From NCBI GenBank assembly GCA_947307415.1, contig CAMZJA010000008.1:16097-80096 (forward strand): 64,000 nucleotides of DNA. The letters are read 5' to 3'. Numbering within the stretch: the first letter of the stretch is position 1; every line of letters starts with the position of its first letter. A program made the translations under genes and the position numbers. Below are positions 32,099-41,780 of the stretch, one piece after another. Origin of the DNA: an uncultured Bacteroidales bacterium. GTDB lineage: Bacteria; Bacteroidota; Bacteroidia; Bacteroidales; F082. Below the pieces are notes generated by a model that was not told the origin of the DNA, did not search any database, and was given only the letters and a program-made list of their open reading frames with translations.

Positions 32099-34815
32099 GT
32101 GATTATATTACAAGTCATTACGATTTGACGAAGGAAAACATCACAATTGTTTTCCCGAACAAACGTGCCGCTTTGCAGTTGAGAAACGAGCTCGCATCAA
32201 CCATAAAAACCAATTTCTGGGTTCCGCAAATAGTGTCGATCCAGCAGGCTATGGAAGAATGGAGCGGTCTGCAACTCATTGATAATATTGAAGTTATCTT
32301 TGAGATTATCAAGATGAACCAGGAGTTCTTCCCCTACGCCGCACAAATGGCGAAGGATTTCGACGAAATCGACCAATATGATGTGGATGCGGCTAAACTT
32401 TTCGAGCATTTAAAGGATGCGAAAGAGATTGAGGAGTGGAATTTGAGCCTCGAAAACAGCGTGGAATCGAATTACCTGCGATTTTTCTCGTCACTTATCA
32501 CCTATTATAACAATTTAAAAGACGTCCTACAAAAGAACGGAACTGGCTATTACGGCTTGATTACCAAGAAGATAGCTCATTACGACGACGCGACTTTACA
32601 AAAATGCATTAAAGGTCGTAAGATCATTTTCGCTGGTTTCAACGCTCTTACAACAACTGAAGAAAATATCATTGTGCGAATGGTAGAAAACGGTAACGCA
32701 GTGATTTTGTGGGACTTAGACAGATATTATTTCGAAGACGAGAAACAAGAGGCCGGACTTTTCGCGAGAAAATTCTTCAAAAAACACCCGAATATTGAAA
32801 AAAGCTTTGTCGGAGAAGGCTTTGCACAGGCAAAAAAAATAAAAATCATCAGCGTTTCGGGCAATGCAGTGCAGACCAACGCGTTACAGCTTCAGTTGAG
32901 TCAAAATACTGATAATCAAAGAGATAAAGAAGTAATTGTGCTTGCCGATGAGTCGCTGCTGATACCTGTTTTGAATTCTATTCCGGAGTCATGCGGCAAC
33001 ATTCAAGTGACGATGGGTTATCCGTTTGATAAAACAACCACATATCACTTTGTGGATCAATTGTTTAGATATCAAAACGGTCTCTCCGACGACCCCAATA
33101 AAATTTATCTCTGGACATTCCTTCGTTTCTGTAATTTAGACATTATAAAATTGATTTTCAAGGGCTTGGAATACAACAAACTGAATAGTTGGCTGATGGA
33201 TATGGCGAAGAATTCGGTTTATTATTTCAAAAAAGCAGATTTAAAACAGTTTGAAGAACATAAGGAACTCTTTGATTTTCTGAATATTACGACTAAAAAA
33301 TGGAAAGACGCAAAGGAATATTCAAGTTCGTTGAAGGAAATTTTGCACTCATTCGCTTTAAAGCTTGGGATCAATAATGATTTTGTAAAAAATCAGATCA
33401 GTGTGGCGGGAAGGATTGTGAATAGGCTGGAATTGCTGCTTAACAAATATTCAGAGTACATTCAAATCATTGATTTACAAATGCTTTACGCACAGGTGGC
33501 AAGTCAGATGTCGATTGATTATAAAAAAGACACGACTGAAGGTTTGCAAATCATGGGACTGCTCGAAACGCGAAATTTGGATTTCGACACAATACATTTT
33601 TTAAGTGTGAATGAAGGCGTTTTGCCACAAAACAAAAGCAATAACAGCTTGATTCCGTACGACTTACGCAAAGCATACGACTTGCCGACCTACAGTCAGC
33701 AGCAGGCGGTTTACTCGTACCACTTCTATAGGCTGTTGCAAAATGCCAAACATATCAATTTGTATTACAACAACTTAGCTGACTCAGCAGGATCAGGCAT
33801 GGGTGAGCCGAGTCGTTTCGTGAGACAATTGGAATACGAATACGCGAAAGGTAACGCCAAGGTAAAGCTTGAGCATTTGCAGTATAAGTCGCCGTCGATC
33901 AATGAGAAACAGAGTAAGATTGAGGTGGCGAAGACAGACGAGATATTGAATAAAATCCAGAAGCTCTCTCCCACTTCAATTGGCGTTTACGTGAGATGTC
34001 CGTTGCAGTATTATTGGAAAAACATTGAAAAAATCGAGGATAAAGCGCCGGATGAGGAGATTCAGGTGAATGTCGTCGGCAGCATTATCCACGCCACGCT
34101 TGACAATTTCTATAAATTGTTCGGTCATGAAATGATTTCGCTCAAACTTTTCGACAAAATGTTTAAAAAACATTTCATAGATTGTTACAATAAATCATTG
34201 ATTGACAACGGCTTTGCCAATGGATTGCCTGACACTGGTTTCAACTATCTAAACAAGACAGTGATCAATAACATGCTCGAGAATTTCATCAAGTATGAGC
34301 GAAAATTTTTGGAAGAAAACAAGCAATTAGCGATAATTGATACAGAAAAAGAGCTTGAGAAACATATTGATATTCAAGGACATAAAGTAAGACTGCACGG
34401 TTTTGCAGACAGAATCGACAAGGTTGGCGATGAGATTAGAATTATTGATTATAAAACGGGTAAGGTGAATCCTTACGATGTGAAAATCAATGATAAAGTG
34501 GTTGGAATAACGTCGATGGCTGAGAAGGCGATACAGCTGTTGATGTATAAATACCTTTATTTATCAGAGCACTCAGATAGTTCTGAACAGCTCATAAAAC
34601 CTGGAATTATCGGTTTCCAAAAGCTTAGTCACGGAGTTTATAATTTGGAAATCAACGAATTACATGATTTAAGTAAGTCGTTTAAAGATACTTGCGACAA
34701 GTACTTCAACGAGTTTTTGGAAGCACTTTTCAACAAAGCCATTCCGTTTACGCAAACTGATGAGGTTAAAAACTGCAGTTTCTGCGATTTCAAAAACATC
34801 TGTAAACGCGGATAA
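32077..34815 (+). CDS. AddB/RecB-like PD-(D/E)XK nuclease protein
   Basis: 912 residues from the ATG at 32077, inside the MurU-like 3' end (22-base overlap). The N-terminal two thirds look like an inactive UvrD-type helicase region (TIVFPNKRAALQLR in place of a P-loop; LLETRNLDFDTIHFLSVNEG). The C terminus is a RecB-type nuclease: LHGFADRIDKVG, IRIIDYKTGKVNP (catalytic D...DYK) and CSFCDFKNICKRG, cysteines of an iron-sulfur staple whose first Cys is probably CPLQYYW. It probably works with an AddA-like helicase in break repair, but that gene is not next door. A palindrome lies at 34567-34593. Confidence 0.85.
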   Translation: MAFIQKISDYITSHYDLTKENITIVFPNKRAALQLRNELASTIKTNFWVPQIVSIQQAMEEWSGLQLIDNIEVIFEIIKMNQEFFPYAAQMAKDFDEIDQYDVDAAKLFEHLKDAKEIEEWNLSLENSVESNYLRFFSSLITYYNNLKDVLQKNGTGYYGLITKKIAHYDDATLQKCIKGRKIIFAGFNALTTTEENIIVRMVENGNAVILWDLDRYYFEDEKQEAGLFARKFFKKHPNIEKSFVGEGFAQAKKIKIISVSGNAVQTNALQLQLSQNTDNQRDKEVIVLADESLLIPVLNSIPESCGNIQVTMGYPFDKTTTYHFVDQLFRYQNGLSDDPNKIYLWTFLRFCNLDIIKLIFKGLEYNKLNSWLMDMAKNSVYYFKKADLKQFEEHKELFDFLNITTKKWKDAKEYSSSLKEILHSFALKLGINNDFVKNQISVAGRIVNRLELLLNKYSEYIQIIDLQMLYAQVASQMSIDYKKDTTEGLQIMGLLETRNLDFDTIHFLSVNEGVLPQNKSNNSLIPYDLRKAYDLPTYSQQQAVYSYHFYRLLQNAKHINLYYNNLADSAGSGMGEPSRFVRQLEYEYAKGNAKVKLEHLQYKSPSINEKQSKIEVAKTDEILNKIQKLSPTSIGVYVRCPLQYYWKNIEKIEDKAPDEEIQVNVVGSIIHATLDNFYKLFGHEMISLKLFDKMFKKHFIDCYNKSLIDNGFANGLPDTGFNYLNKTVINNMLENFIKYERKFLEENKQLAIIDTEKELEKHIDIQGHKVRLHGFADRIDKVGDEIRIIDYKTGKVNPYDVKINDKVVGITSMAEKAIQLLMYKYLYLSEHSDSSEQLIKPGIIGFQKLSHGVYNLEINELHDLSKSFKDTCDKYFNEFLEALFNKAIPFTQTDEVKNCSFCDFKNICKRG

Positions 34816-35850
34816 TCACTTGAAAATCAAGTCGATATAAACTGGCAGGTGGTCGCTGTAGCCACCAAAATATTTCGGTCCCACATAAGTTCGGAACAGT
34901 TTCACGCCACCGAACGACTCGTCTTTTTCGAAAAGGAAATCATCATGAAAAATTGTGGCGCTATTTTTCTTGTATAACAAGCCTTTATCATTGTCAATCA
35001 ATGAATTACCAACGATTATCTGATCAAAGATTTGCCATGTGAATTGGTGCTTGAGGGTTCCTTCGAAACCAAGATTTTTGCCGTTGGTGAATAAATTTAC
35101 CAAAACGTCATCATCACACAGAATATCGTGAATGCTTGGATCGTCAGGAGTGTCGTTGAAATCGCCCATGATGATGATTTTGGCTGTGGATTGATTCAAT
35201 TGAAATAACGAATCCACCTTGTGTTTCAATGTGTTAGCTGCAAGAGCGCGCAATTTGATCGTCTCACGTTCACCGCCATAACGAGATGGCCAATGGTTAA
35301 CAAAGACATGAAGAGTATCTCCTCGCCTGTCATAAAATTTGACGTAAAGGATATCACGAGTCTTGTAGTTTTTGTTTTTTGGATTTTTAACCTTAATTGG
35401 TTCAGTATAAATAAGTTGCAGCTTATCGATACAATAAGCCATAGCCACGTCAATGCCGCGTTTGTCGTCACCTTCGTAGTGAATGATACGGTAATTATGC
35501 GTTTTCAGCGGTGTTTGGTTGAACAACGAATTCAGAACATATTGATTTTCAATCTCAGCGATGCCAAGGATTGACAGCGGTTCGTTTTCGGAAATAGCCA
35601 AAATTGCTTTGTAAAGATTATTACGTTTCTTGTAGAAACGCGCTTTGGTCCAGTGTTGACTGCCATTTTCAGTAAATTCGTTGTAAACACGGGTAGAATC
35701 GACGAACGGATCGAAAAAGTTTTCGAAATTCCAAAACGCCACACGGAGTCCATCACTCTCCTGCCCCATCGCAGCGGAAGAGTTAACTATCTGAAAACCA
35801 ATGGTTAAACAGAAAAACAGAGGGATACTAATTTTAGATACAGGCCTCAT
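34816..35850 (-). CDS. Secreted endonuclease/exonuclease/phosphatase-family protein
   Basis: 344 residues with an N-terminal signal peptide (ISIPLFFCLTIGFQIVNSSA). The EEP fold is supported by RVAFWNFENFFDP, GIAEIENQYVL (metal Glu), VNHWPSRYGG, IIMGDFNDTPDDPS and a final YSDHLPVYIDL (catalytic His). Such proteins hydrolyse phosphodiesters; the substrate could be DNA, RNA or a phospholipid. Its stop lies directly against the stop of the AddB-like gene. A minus-strand TATCTTTG box sits at 35872-35879. Confidence 0.88.
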   Translation of the reverse strand: MRPVSKISIPLFFCLTIGFQIVNSSAAMGQESDGLRVAFWNFENFFDPFVDSTRVYNEFTENGSQHWTKARFYKKRNNLYKAILAISENEPLSILGIAEIENQYVLNSLFNQTPLKTHNYRIIHYEGDDKRGIDVAMAYCIDKLQLIYTEPIKVKNPKNKNYKTRDILYVKFYDRRGDTLHVFVNHWPSRYGGERETIKLRALAANTLKHKVDSLFQLNQSTAKIIIMGDFNDTPDDPSIHDILCDDDVLVNLFTNGKNLGFEGTLKHQFTWQIFDQIIVGNSLIDNDKGLLYKKNSATIFHDDFLFEKDESFGGVKLFRTYVGPKYFGGYSDHLPVYIDLIFK

Positions 35851-35887
35851 ATTTTTTAATTTTTAGACATGCAAAGATACAAATTAT

Positions 35888-35919
35888 TTTGACATTATCA
35901 GAGATTTTTTATATTTTTG
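35888..35919 (+). promoter_or_regulatory. Two-box promoter for the thioredoxin-like gene and mnmE
   Basis: TTTG (35888-35891), 20 bases, TATTTTTG (35912-35919), a full match to the Bacteroidota consensus. It lies 23 bases before the ATG at 35943. Confidence 0.7.
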
Positions 35920-35942
35920 CAGATTAAATTATCTAATTTAGG

Positions 35943-37154
35943 ATGAAAAGGCTTTTGAAAACATATAAGTTTGCCATCTGTTTGTTTTTAACGATTATGC
36001 CGATGATGGCTTTCGCACAAGTCAACATCATTGTCAACATTGATAATCAACAAGATAGCGTTTACTACCTTTATAAATATAGAGGTGCCAAGACAGCTAT
36101 TTTCGATACGGCCTATTGCAAAAACGGCATAGCTTGGTTTCATAACAAAAAGTCATATCCGGAAGGAATTTACGTTTTAACGAATGAAAGCAGGATTCCT
36201 CTGACTGAGATTTTGATTGGTAAAGATCAGAAATTTTCATTGAGAATCAAAGACTTGAATGATTTAAATTCAGCCAAGGTGAAAGGTGCCAAAGAAACAG
36301 ATATCTATTTCAAACTCATGGCGAAGCTGAATCGTATGGAATTGAATATCAGTGCTTTAGAAAATGAGAAAGGATATTATCCAGATAATGTGAGAAAAAT
36401 CGACTCATTGAAAAAAGATCTTGCGCAGTTTGAAGAGTCATTGAAAATCAAGAAGAAAGACGCTTTTATAAATCTCTTCATCAATTCGCTGAAGCGTCAC
36501 GGATTGGAAGATTATTGGGATGATTTTCAGCTTGATGACGAGAGAATTCTGACTTATCCGTTGATTGACAATAAGTTGGATACATATTTCAACAATCTGT
36601 CGCCTGATGCGACAATTATAAACTCTGAAATCGACAAACTTATAGCAAAAACTGGCGATTGTGTTGAGACGCGTGATTATCTGATTTGGTATTTTTACAG
36701 AAAATATTATTCGCCGGATTACATGAATTTAGACGACATTTACATCCATCTTGTTGACGATTATTTCTTGAAAATAGAGATGGAAAATGTGTCGGAAAGC
36801 ATAGTGAATCTGATGGCTGAGCGAGCCCATTATCTTGAAAATCTGAAATTAGGAGCGAGAATTCCTGAGATTGGGAATATATATCACATTGAGTCACAAT
36901 ATATTGCATTGGTTTTTTATGACCAGACATGTCAGAAATGCGCGCAGGAAGGACGTATTTTGGAGGAGATCAGGGCGCGGCATCCTGAGATGACTATTTT
37001 TCCTGTGGAAATTCATTCAGTAGTAAAGGAAAATTTAATATCTTTGTACGATATTCAAACCACACCGATGATTTATCTTCTCGACAAAAACAAGAAAATC
37101 ATCGCAAAACGCATGAAGGCGGGACAAGTGGAACAATATTTAGATATGGATTGA
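35943..37154 (+). CDS. Exported thioredoxin-like protein (DUF4369/DUF5106-like)
   Basis: 403 residues with a signal peptide (FAICLFLTIMPMMAFAQ). Residues 25-120 resemble the DUF4369 beta domain; the middle is helical; the C-terminal 120 residues are a thioredoxin fold with DQTCQKCAQEGRIL (CxxC, residues near 322-325) and the cis-proline region TTPMIYLLDKNKKI. It probably acts in periplasmic thiol-disulfide exchange. mnmE begins one base after its stop, so both share the promoter at 35888-35919; the shared expression may be accidental. Confidence 0.83.
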   Translation: MKRLLKTYKFAICLFLTIMPMMAFAQVNIIVNIDNQQDSVYYLYKYRGAKTAIFDTAYCKNGIAWFHNKKSYPEGIYVLTNESRIPLTEILIGKDQKFSLRIKDLNDLNSAKVKGAKETDIYFKLMAKLNRMELNISALENEKGYYPDNVRKIDSLKKDLAQFEESLKIKKKDAFINLFINSLKRHGLEDYWDDFQLDDERILTYPLIDNKLDTYFNNLSPDATIINSEIDKLIAKTGDCVETRDYLIWYFYRKYYSPDYMNLDDIYIHLVDDYFLKIEMENVSESIVNLMAERAHYLENLKLGARIPEIGNIYHIESQYIALVFYDQTCQKCAQEGRILEEIRARHPEMTIFPVEIHSVVKENLISLYDIQTTPMIYLLDKNKKIIAKRMKAGQVEQYLDMD

Positions 37155-37155
37155 C

Positions 37156-38676
37156 ATGAGCAGAAACGACACTATTTGCGCAATTTCGACGGCTTCAGGC
37201 ATAGGAGCCATTGCTGTCGTCAGACTTTCGGGCATGGAAAGTCATAAAATCGCTTTACATGTTTTCAGAAAAAAGAATGGTAACCAACTGGATATCAATA
37301 ATATAGAAGCAAACAAAGCCTATTTTGGCGAGATTTTCGACCCGATTCCAGACGACAAGCCGATGATTGACGAGGTGCTGATTACTTTTTTCAAGGCGCC
37401 CCACTCCTACACTGGCGAAGATTCAGTGGAGATAAGCTGTCACGGCTCGGTTTTCGTGCAGCAAAAGATTCTGGAACTTCTTTGTGTTCGTGGTTGCAGA
37501 CTGGCAGAGCCCGGAGAGTTTTCAAAGAGAGCTTTTATTTACGATAAGATTGATTTGGCACAGGCAGAGGCCGTCGCCGACTTGATAGCGTCGCAAAACG
37601 AGGCAGAGCACAGGATTGCGGTGAACCAGTTGAAAGGCGGTTTCTCCAACGAGTTGCGCGAATTACGTGCTCAACTTGTCGACCTAACTTCACTTTTGGA
37701 GCTTGAACTCGACTTCTCGGAAGAAGATGTGGAGTTTGCCGACCGCACGAAACTCAATGATTTGCTCAACAAATCGATGAAGCATATAAAAAAGCTAAGC
37801 GATTCATTCAGAATGGGTAACGCCATAAAAAACGGTATCCCAGTGGCTATAGTAGGAGAAACGAACACTGGAAAAAGCACTTTGCTGAACGCCATTCTCG
37901 GTGAGGATCGCGCCATAGTGAGCGACATCGAAGGAACCACACGCGACACCATTGAAGAGACGTTTAACATTGAAGGCACTTTGTATCGTTTCATCGACAC
38001 CGCAGGCATACGTGAGACATCTGAAACCATTGAAAAGATTGGCATTGAGCGCACTTTCAAAAAGATTGCTGAAGCCGACATTGTGATTGGGTTGCTCGAC
38101 GGAACCAAACCTATAAAAGATATAATTAAAGCATGGAAAGACATTGTAAACCGTGTTAACTTGTTGAAACAGAATCTCATAATCATGGTAAACAAGAGCG
38201 ACATCATGGATGCGGCTAAAATGTTCACCCTAAACGACGATTATATTGATTATATGAAGTCGACATACGAAAAAAACATTGAAAAACATGGCGGCTACAT
38301 GACTGACGAGTATTGCTACAGCATTACCGGAATGGATTTGTACGACATCCAGGGACTGCTCACATTCTCGTATATGTCGGCAAAGAATCCTGAAGATATT
38401 GAGAACTTGAAAAGCAGCATACGCTATCGATATACTGATATGCCACATATTGATGAAAACGCCGCTTTGGTGACGAATATCAGGCATTTTGAGGCTCTTA
38501 CGCATGCTTTGGAGAGTCTGCAGCAGGTAAAAAACGGCATGGACAACAAGCTTTCAGCCGATTTGCTCGCACAGGATTTGAGGCAGGCGTTGTATCACAT
38601 CGGCAGCATCACCGGAGAAGTCACTAACGACGAGGTTTTAGGTAATATTTTCGGGAGATTCTGCATCGGAAAATAG
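37156..38676 (+). CDS. mnmE: tRNA modification GTPase MnmE
   Basis: 506 residues, longer than the usual 450-470. With MnmG it places carboxymethylaminomethyl on U34 of tRNAs. The formyl-THF domain starts DTICAISTASGIGAIAVVRL; the G domain has GETNTGKSTLLN (G1), DTAGIRE (G3) and NKSD (G4); the C terminus is the required FCIGK. The extra length is within the G domain (about residues 350-400), between NKSD and the last helix, where FTLNDDYIDYMKSTYEKNIE and following residues have no counterpart I know. Followed 26 bases later by fusA. Confidence 0.94.
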   Translation: MSRNDTICAISTASGIGAIAVVRLSGMESHKIALHVFRKKNGNQLDINNIEANKAYFGEIFDPIPDDKPMIDEVLITFFKAPHSYTGEDSVEISCHGSVFVQQKILELLCVRGCRLAEPGEFSKRAFIYDKIDLAQAEAVADLIASQNEAEHRIAVNQLKGGFSNELRELRAQLVDLTSLLELELDFSEEDVEFADRTKLNDLLNKSMKHIKKLSDSFRMGNAIKNGIPVAIVGETNTGKSTLLNAILGEDRAIVSDIEGTTRDTIEETFNIEGTLYRFIDTAGIRETSETIEKIGIERTFKKIAEADIVIGLLDGTKPIKDIIKAWKDIVNRVNLLKQNLIIMVNKSDIMDAAKMFTLNDDYIDYMKSTYEKNIEKHGGYMTDEYCYSITGMDLYDIQGLLTFSYMSAKNPEDIENLKSSIRYRYTDMPHIDENAALVTNIRHFEALTHALESLQQVKNGMDNKLSADLLAQDLRQALYHIGSITGEVTNDEVLGNIFGRFCIGK

Positions 38677-38702
38677 TTTAGTAAATCATAATCAATAAAA
38701 TA

Positions 38703-40772
38703 ATGAGTCAAAATATTTCAAAATTAAGAAACATCGGTATAGCGGCGCACATTGACGCAGGCAAAACTACCGTTTCAGAACGTATATTATTTTTCACCGG
38801 CGTGAACCGCAAAGTCGGTGAGACACATGACGGCCAGGCCACCATGGACTTCATGAAACAGGAGCAGGAACGCGGCATCACCATTGCTTCAGCTGCTATT
38901 ACAGCACATTGGAACGACTATCAGATCAACCTCATCGACACCCCCGGCCACGTCGATTTCACTGTGGAAGTCGAGCGTTCGCTGAGAGTCATCGACGGCA
39001 TGGTGGCGGTGTTCTGCGCCGTGGGAGGCGTTCAGCCGCAGAGCGAAACAGTGTGGAACCAGGCAGATAAATATCGCGTGCCAAGAATTGCGTTTGTTAA
39101 CAAGATGGACAGAACCGGTGCCGATTTCAATGAGGTTGTGAACCAGATGAACAAATACCTCGGAGCCAATGCGGTGCCGTTGCATCTGCCTATAGGCGTC
39201 GAGAACACCTTCGAGGGAATGATCGACCTCGTAAATATGAACTCTGTGATTTTCAAAGAGAAAGAACGTATCGTCGGCCCTATTCCGGAGAATATGATGA
39301 AACAGGCGCAGGCGGCACGTCAGAATCTCATTGAGCACGTCGCCGACTTCGACGACGACATCGCAGAGCTTTATCTCGCTGAGGAAGAGATTCCGCTCGA
39401 CAAACTGAAAGAAGCCATCCGCAAGGCAACCATCAAACTGATGATGGTGCCGGTTTTGTGCGGCTCGGCATATAAAAACAAAGGTATCCAGCTGTTGCTC
39501 GACGCCATCGTTGACTACCTGCCGTCGCCAAAGGATCTCGGCGCCATCATCGCGCACGACCCTTACGACGAGGAGAAGACCTGTCAAAGAAATCCTGTCG
39601 AAAGCGAACCGTTGTCGGCACTGGCATTTAAGCTCATCAACGACCCGTATGTAGGCCAGCAGACGTTCATCCGAGTGTTCAGCGGAAAGCTCACTAACGG
39701 CATGAGTGTGTATAACACCAACAAAGGCAAGAGCGAACGCATCGGGCGTATCTTCCGCATCAAGGCGAAAGAACGTGAGGAGATTCAGGAAGCTGGAGCA
39801 GGCGAAATAGTGGCTCTCGTGGGCATGAAGATCACAAGAACCGGCGACACCTTGTGCGACGAGAACGCGCCGTTGCTGCTTGAGAACATTCACATCCCGC
39901 CAGCGGTCATCGAGATGAAGGTGAACCTCGACGACAAGAAAAACCGTAACAAACTCGGCGAGGCATTGGCGAAGCTGTGCAACGAAGACCCTTCGTTCCG
40001 CGCTCATTTCGACGAGGAGACTGAAGAGACCATCATCGCGGGCATGGGCGAGTTGCATCTTGAGATCATAGTCGACCGTCTGAAAGACGAGTTCAAGGTG
40101 CCGGTAACTGTTGGTGCACCATCGGTATCGTTCCGCGAGACCATCACATCGCAGTTTGAATGCAACTACCGCTTTGTGAAACAGACAGGTGGCAAGGGAC
40201 AGTTCGCGCACACCGTCATACGTTTCGAGCCTAATCCAGGCAAGGGCTTCGAGTTTGTCGACATCACCAAGGGCGGTGTCATTCCGAAGGAATTCATCCC
40301 ATCTGTTGAAAAAGGTCTGCAGGCCGCAATGAACAAAGGACCATTCGCGGGCTATCCTGTCGTGGACGTGAAATGCGTTCTCGTCGACGGTAGCTCTCAC
40401 CCTGTCGACTCATCCGACATGGCGTTCCAGCTCTGTGCTCAGATGTGTTTCAAGCAGGCATTCATGAAGGCAAATCCAGTATTGCTCGAGCCGTTGATGA
40501 AGGTCGAAGTCAACACCCCTGACGATTACATCGGAAATGTCACTGGCGACCTCAACAAACGTCGCGGACGTATAGAGGCAATGCGCCGTTTCCGCAAGGG
40601 ATCGCAGAAACTCGACGCTTTCGTGCCGTTGATGGAGATGTTCGGATATGCCACAGCGTTGAGAAACATCTCGTCGGGAAGAGCGAACTATTCGATGGAG
40701 TTCCACAACTATACTCCAATGCCTAAGGATAAGCAGGAGGAGATTGTTAAAGAGAGGAACGAGAATAAATAA
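38703..40772 (+). CDS. fusA: Elongation factor G
   Basis: 689 residues. GTPase that moves tRNA and mRNA on the ribosome. G1 AHIDAGKTT, switch I RGITIASA, G3 DTPGHVDF and G4 NKMDRTG are intact, and domains II-V follow (GMGELHLEI, RRGRIEAM). The segment after G1 reads KVGETHDGQATMDFMKQEQ, different from the KVHEGAATMDWM form of the standard EF-G, so this may be a second EF-G paralogue. No str-operon ribosomal genes are near, which supports that. GC and codon use are higher than in the defence island, as for a highly expressed gene. Confidence 0.92.
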   Translation: MSQNISKLRNIGIAAHIDAGKTTVSERILFFTGVNRKVGETHDGQATMDFMKQEQERGITIASAAITAHWNDYQINLIDTPGHVDFTVEVERSLRVIDGMVAVFCAVGGVQPQSETVWNQADKYRVPRIAFVNKMDRTGADFNEVVNQMNKYLGANAVPLHLPIGVENTFEGMIDLVNMNSVIFKEKERIVGPIPENMMKQAQAARQNLIEHVADFDDDIAELYLAEEEIPLDKLKEAIRKATIKLMMVPVLCGSAYKNKGIQLLLDAIVDYLPSPKDLGAIIAHDPYDEEKTCQRNPVESEPLSALAFKLINDPYVGQQTFIRVFSGKLTNGMSVYNTNKGKSERIGRIFRIKAKEREEIQEAGAGEIVALVGMKITRTGDTLCDENAPLLLENIHIPPAVIEMKVNLDDKKNRNKLGEALAKLCNEDPSFRAHFDEETEETIIAGMGELHLEIIVDRLKDEFKVPVTVGAPSVSFRETITSQFECNYRFVKQTGGKGQFAHTVIRFEPNPGKGFEFVDITKGGVIPKEFIPSVEKGLQAAMNKGPFAGYPVVDVKCVLVDGSSHPVDSSDMAFQLCAQMCFKQAFMKANPVLLEPLMKVEVNTPDDYIGNVTGDLNKRRGRIEAMRRFRKGSQKLDAFVPLMEMFGYATALRNISSGRANYSMEFHNYTPMPKDKQEEIVKERNENK

Positions 40773-40778
40773 TAGAAG

Positions 40779-40798
40779 TCTTATTGACCGAAATAAGA
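40779..40798. terminator. Hairpin between fusA and convergent glsB
   Basis: TCTTATT (40779-40785) and AATAAGA (40792-40798) pair; GTTTTAAAAC follows on the plus strand and flanking AGAAGT/ACTTCT can extend the stem. It may stop both genes. Confidence 0.55.
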
Positions 40799-40803
40799 TT
40801 GTT

Positions 40804-41778
40804 TTAAAACTTCTTTCTTAATCTGAATCTCAACCTTTCGAATCCGGTCTTTTTCAGTGATTCGACATGACGTTCGAGTTTGTCGCCAGTGATTCCGCTG
40901 AAAGGAATCAAAATGCCGGAATCGAAGATGTCGCCGAACTCATCGTTAATGCCAGTGCCGAAATATTGCATATCAGGCGAGAGGTTCATATAAGAGTTAA
41001 CCAATGGAGGGATGTTCACGCCGCATTCCATGATGAATGCTTTGAATGCTTTGTAATCTTCCTTGAAGTCATTGGTTTTCAAATATTTTGCATATCTAAA
41101 AGAGCGTCTCACAACGACCTTTTTCTTCAGTTCGATAAGGTGAAGGTTTTTCGCTCCGAACCACTTGTTCAGGAACACTTGAATCATCTCGCGCGCTTTG
41201 GTCGGATATTGGGTGTAGATGGTCATTTTTCCGAAGAAATACTCCATTCGGCCTTTATGAAGAAGCATCAGAGCGCCCAAGCCGTCGAAGAGGTTATCCA
41301 AAGCGAAGATGCTCTTCTTCCCTGCCCTAGTGCTTTGATAATCAACGGTTACGAATGACCTGCCAAGCTCAATTGTCTTGTCGATGTAATTCGACAAAAA
41401 CCTTCTTGAGAACTTGAACATATGCGATGATGTCAATATCGGCTGACCGAATTTGTCGTAGACGATGCTGTCGCAAAGCGCGTATCTGTATCCGCCTACG
41501 ATGCGCTCCGCCTCAGGATCCCAGAGTACCAACTGCTTGTAGCCGTAAGCCTCGTCGATGTCGAACTTATCCAAATCCAATGGCTGACCAGTGCCGCCGC
41601 CTCCTGCACGAAAAGCCTCCTCACGCAGACGGCCTATCTCACGCACCACATTGGGCGCATTCTGGTTGGTCACGACGTAAATCTCATTGTCACCACGATT
41701 AGTCTTTCTTAGAAACTTATCTTTCGTCAGCTCCGACTTCAACAAAGCGACATCAACAGGTGGAATTATCTTCTTCAT
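40804..41778 (-). CDS. GNAT-type N-acyltransferase (GlsB-like glycine-lipid synthase)
   Basis: 324 residues. The N-terminal part has REIGRLREEAFRAGGGGTG and YGYKQLVLWDPEAERIVGGY, then ELGRSFVTVDYQSTRAG, as in OlsB/GlsB acyltransferases that move a 3-hydroxy-acyl chain to an amino acid. In Bacteroides, GlsB acylates glycine in the first step of glycine-lipid synthesis. GlsA, the second enzyme, is not adjacent here. It lies two bases after the large Fe-S protein gene, so it may be the last gene of that operon, though the two roles are not obviously linked. Confidence 0.8.
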   Translation of the reverse strand: MKKIIPPVDVALLKSELTKDKFLRKTNRGDNEIYVVTNQNAPNVVREIGRLREEAFRAGGGGTGQPLDLDKFDIDEAYGYKQLVLWDPEAERIVGGYRYALCDSIVYDKFGQPILTSSHMFKFSRRFLSNYIDKTIELGRSFVTVDYQSTRAGKKSIFALDNLFDGLGALMLLHKGRMEYFFGKMTIYTQYPTKAREMIQVFLNKWFGAKNLHLIELKKKVVVRRSFRYAKYLKTNDFKEDYKAFKAFIMECGVNIPPLVNSYMNLSPDMQYFGTGINDEFGDIFDSGILIPFSGITGDKLERHVESLKKTGFERLRFRLRKKF

Positions 41779-41780
41779 AA

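Noticed and set aside
38889-40400. 503-codon open frame antisense to fusA
   Set aside because: It is a shadow of a GC-rich, codon-biased gene; it has no recognisable domain, and fusA motifs on the other strand are complete.
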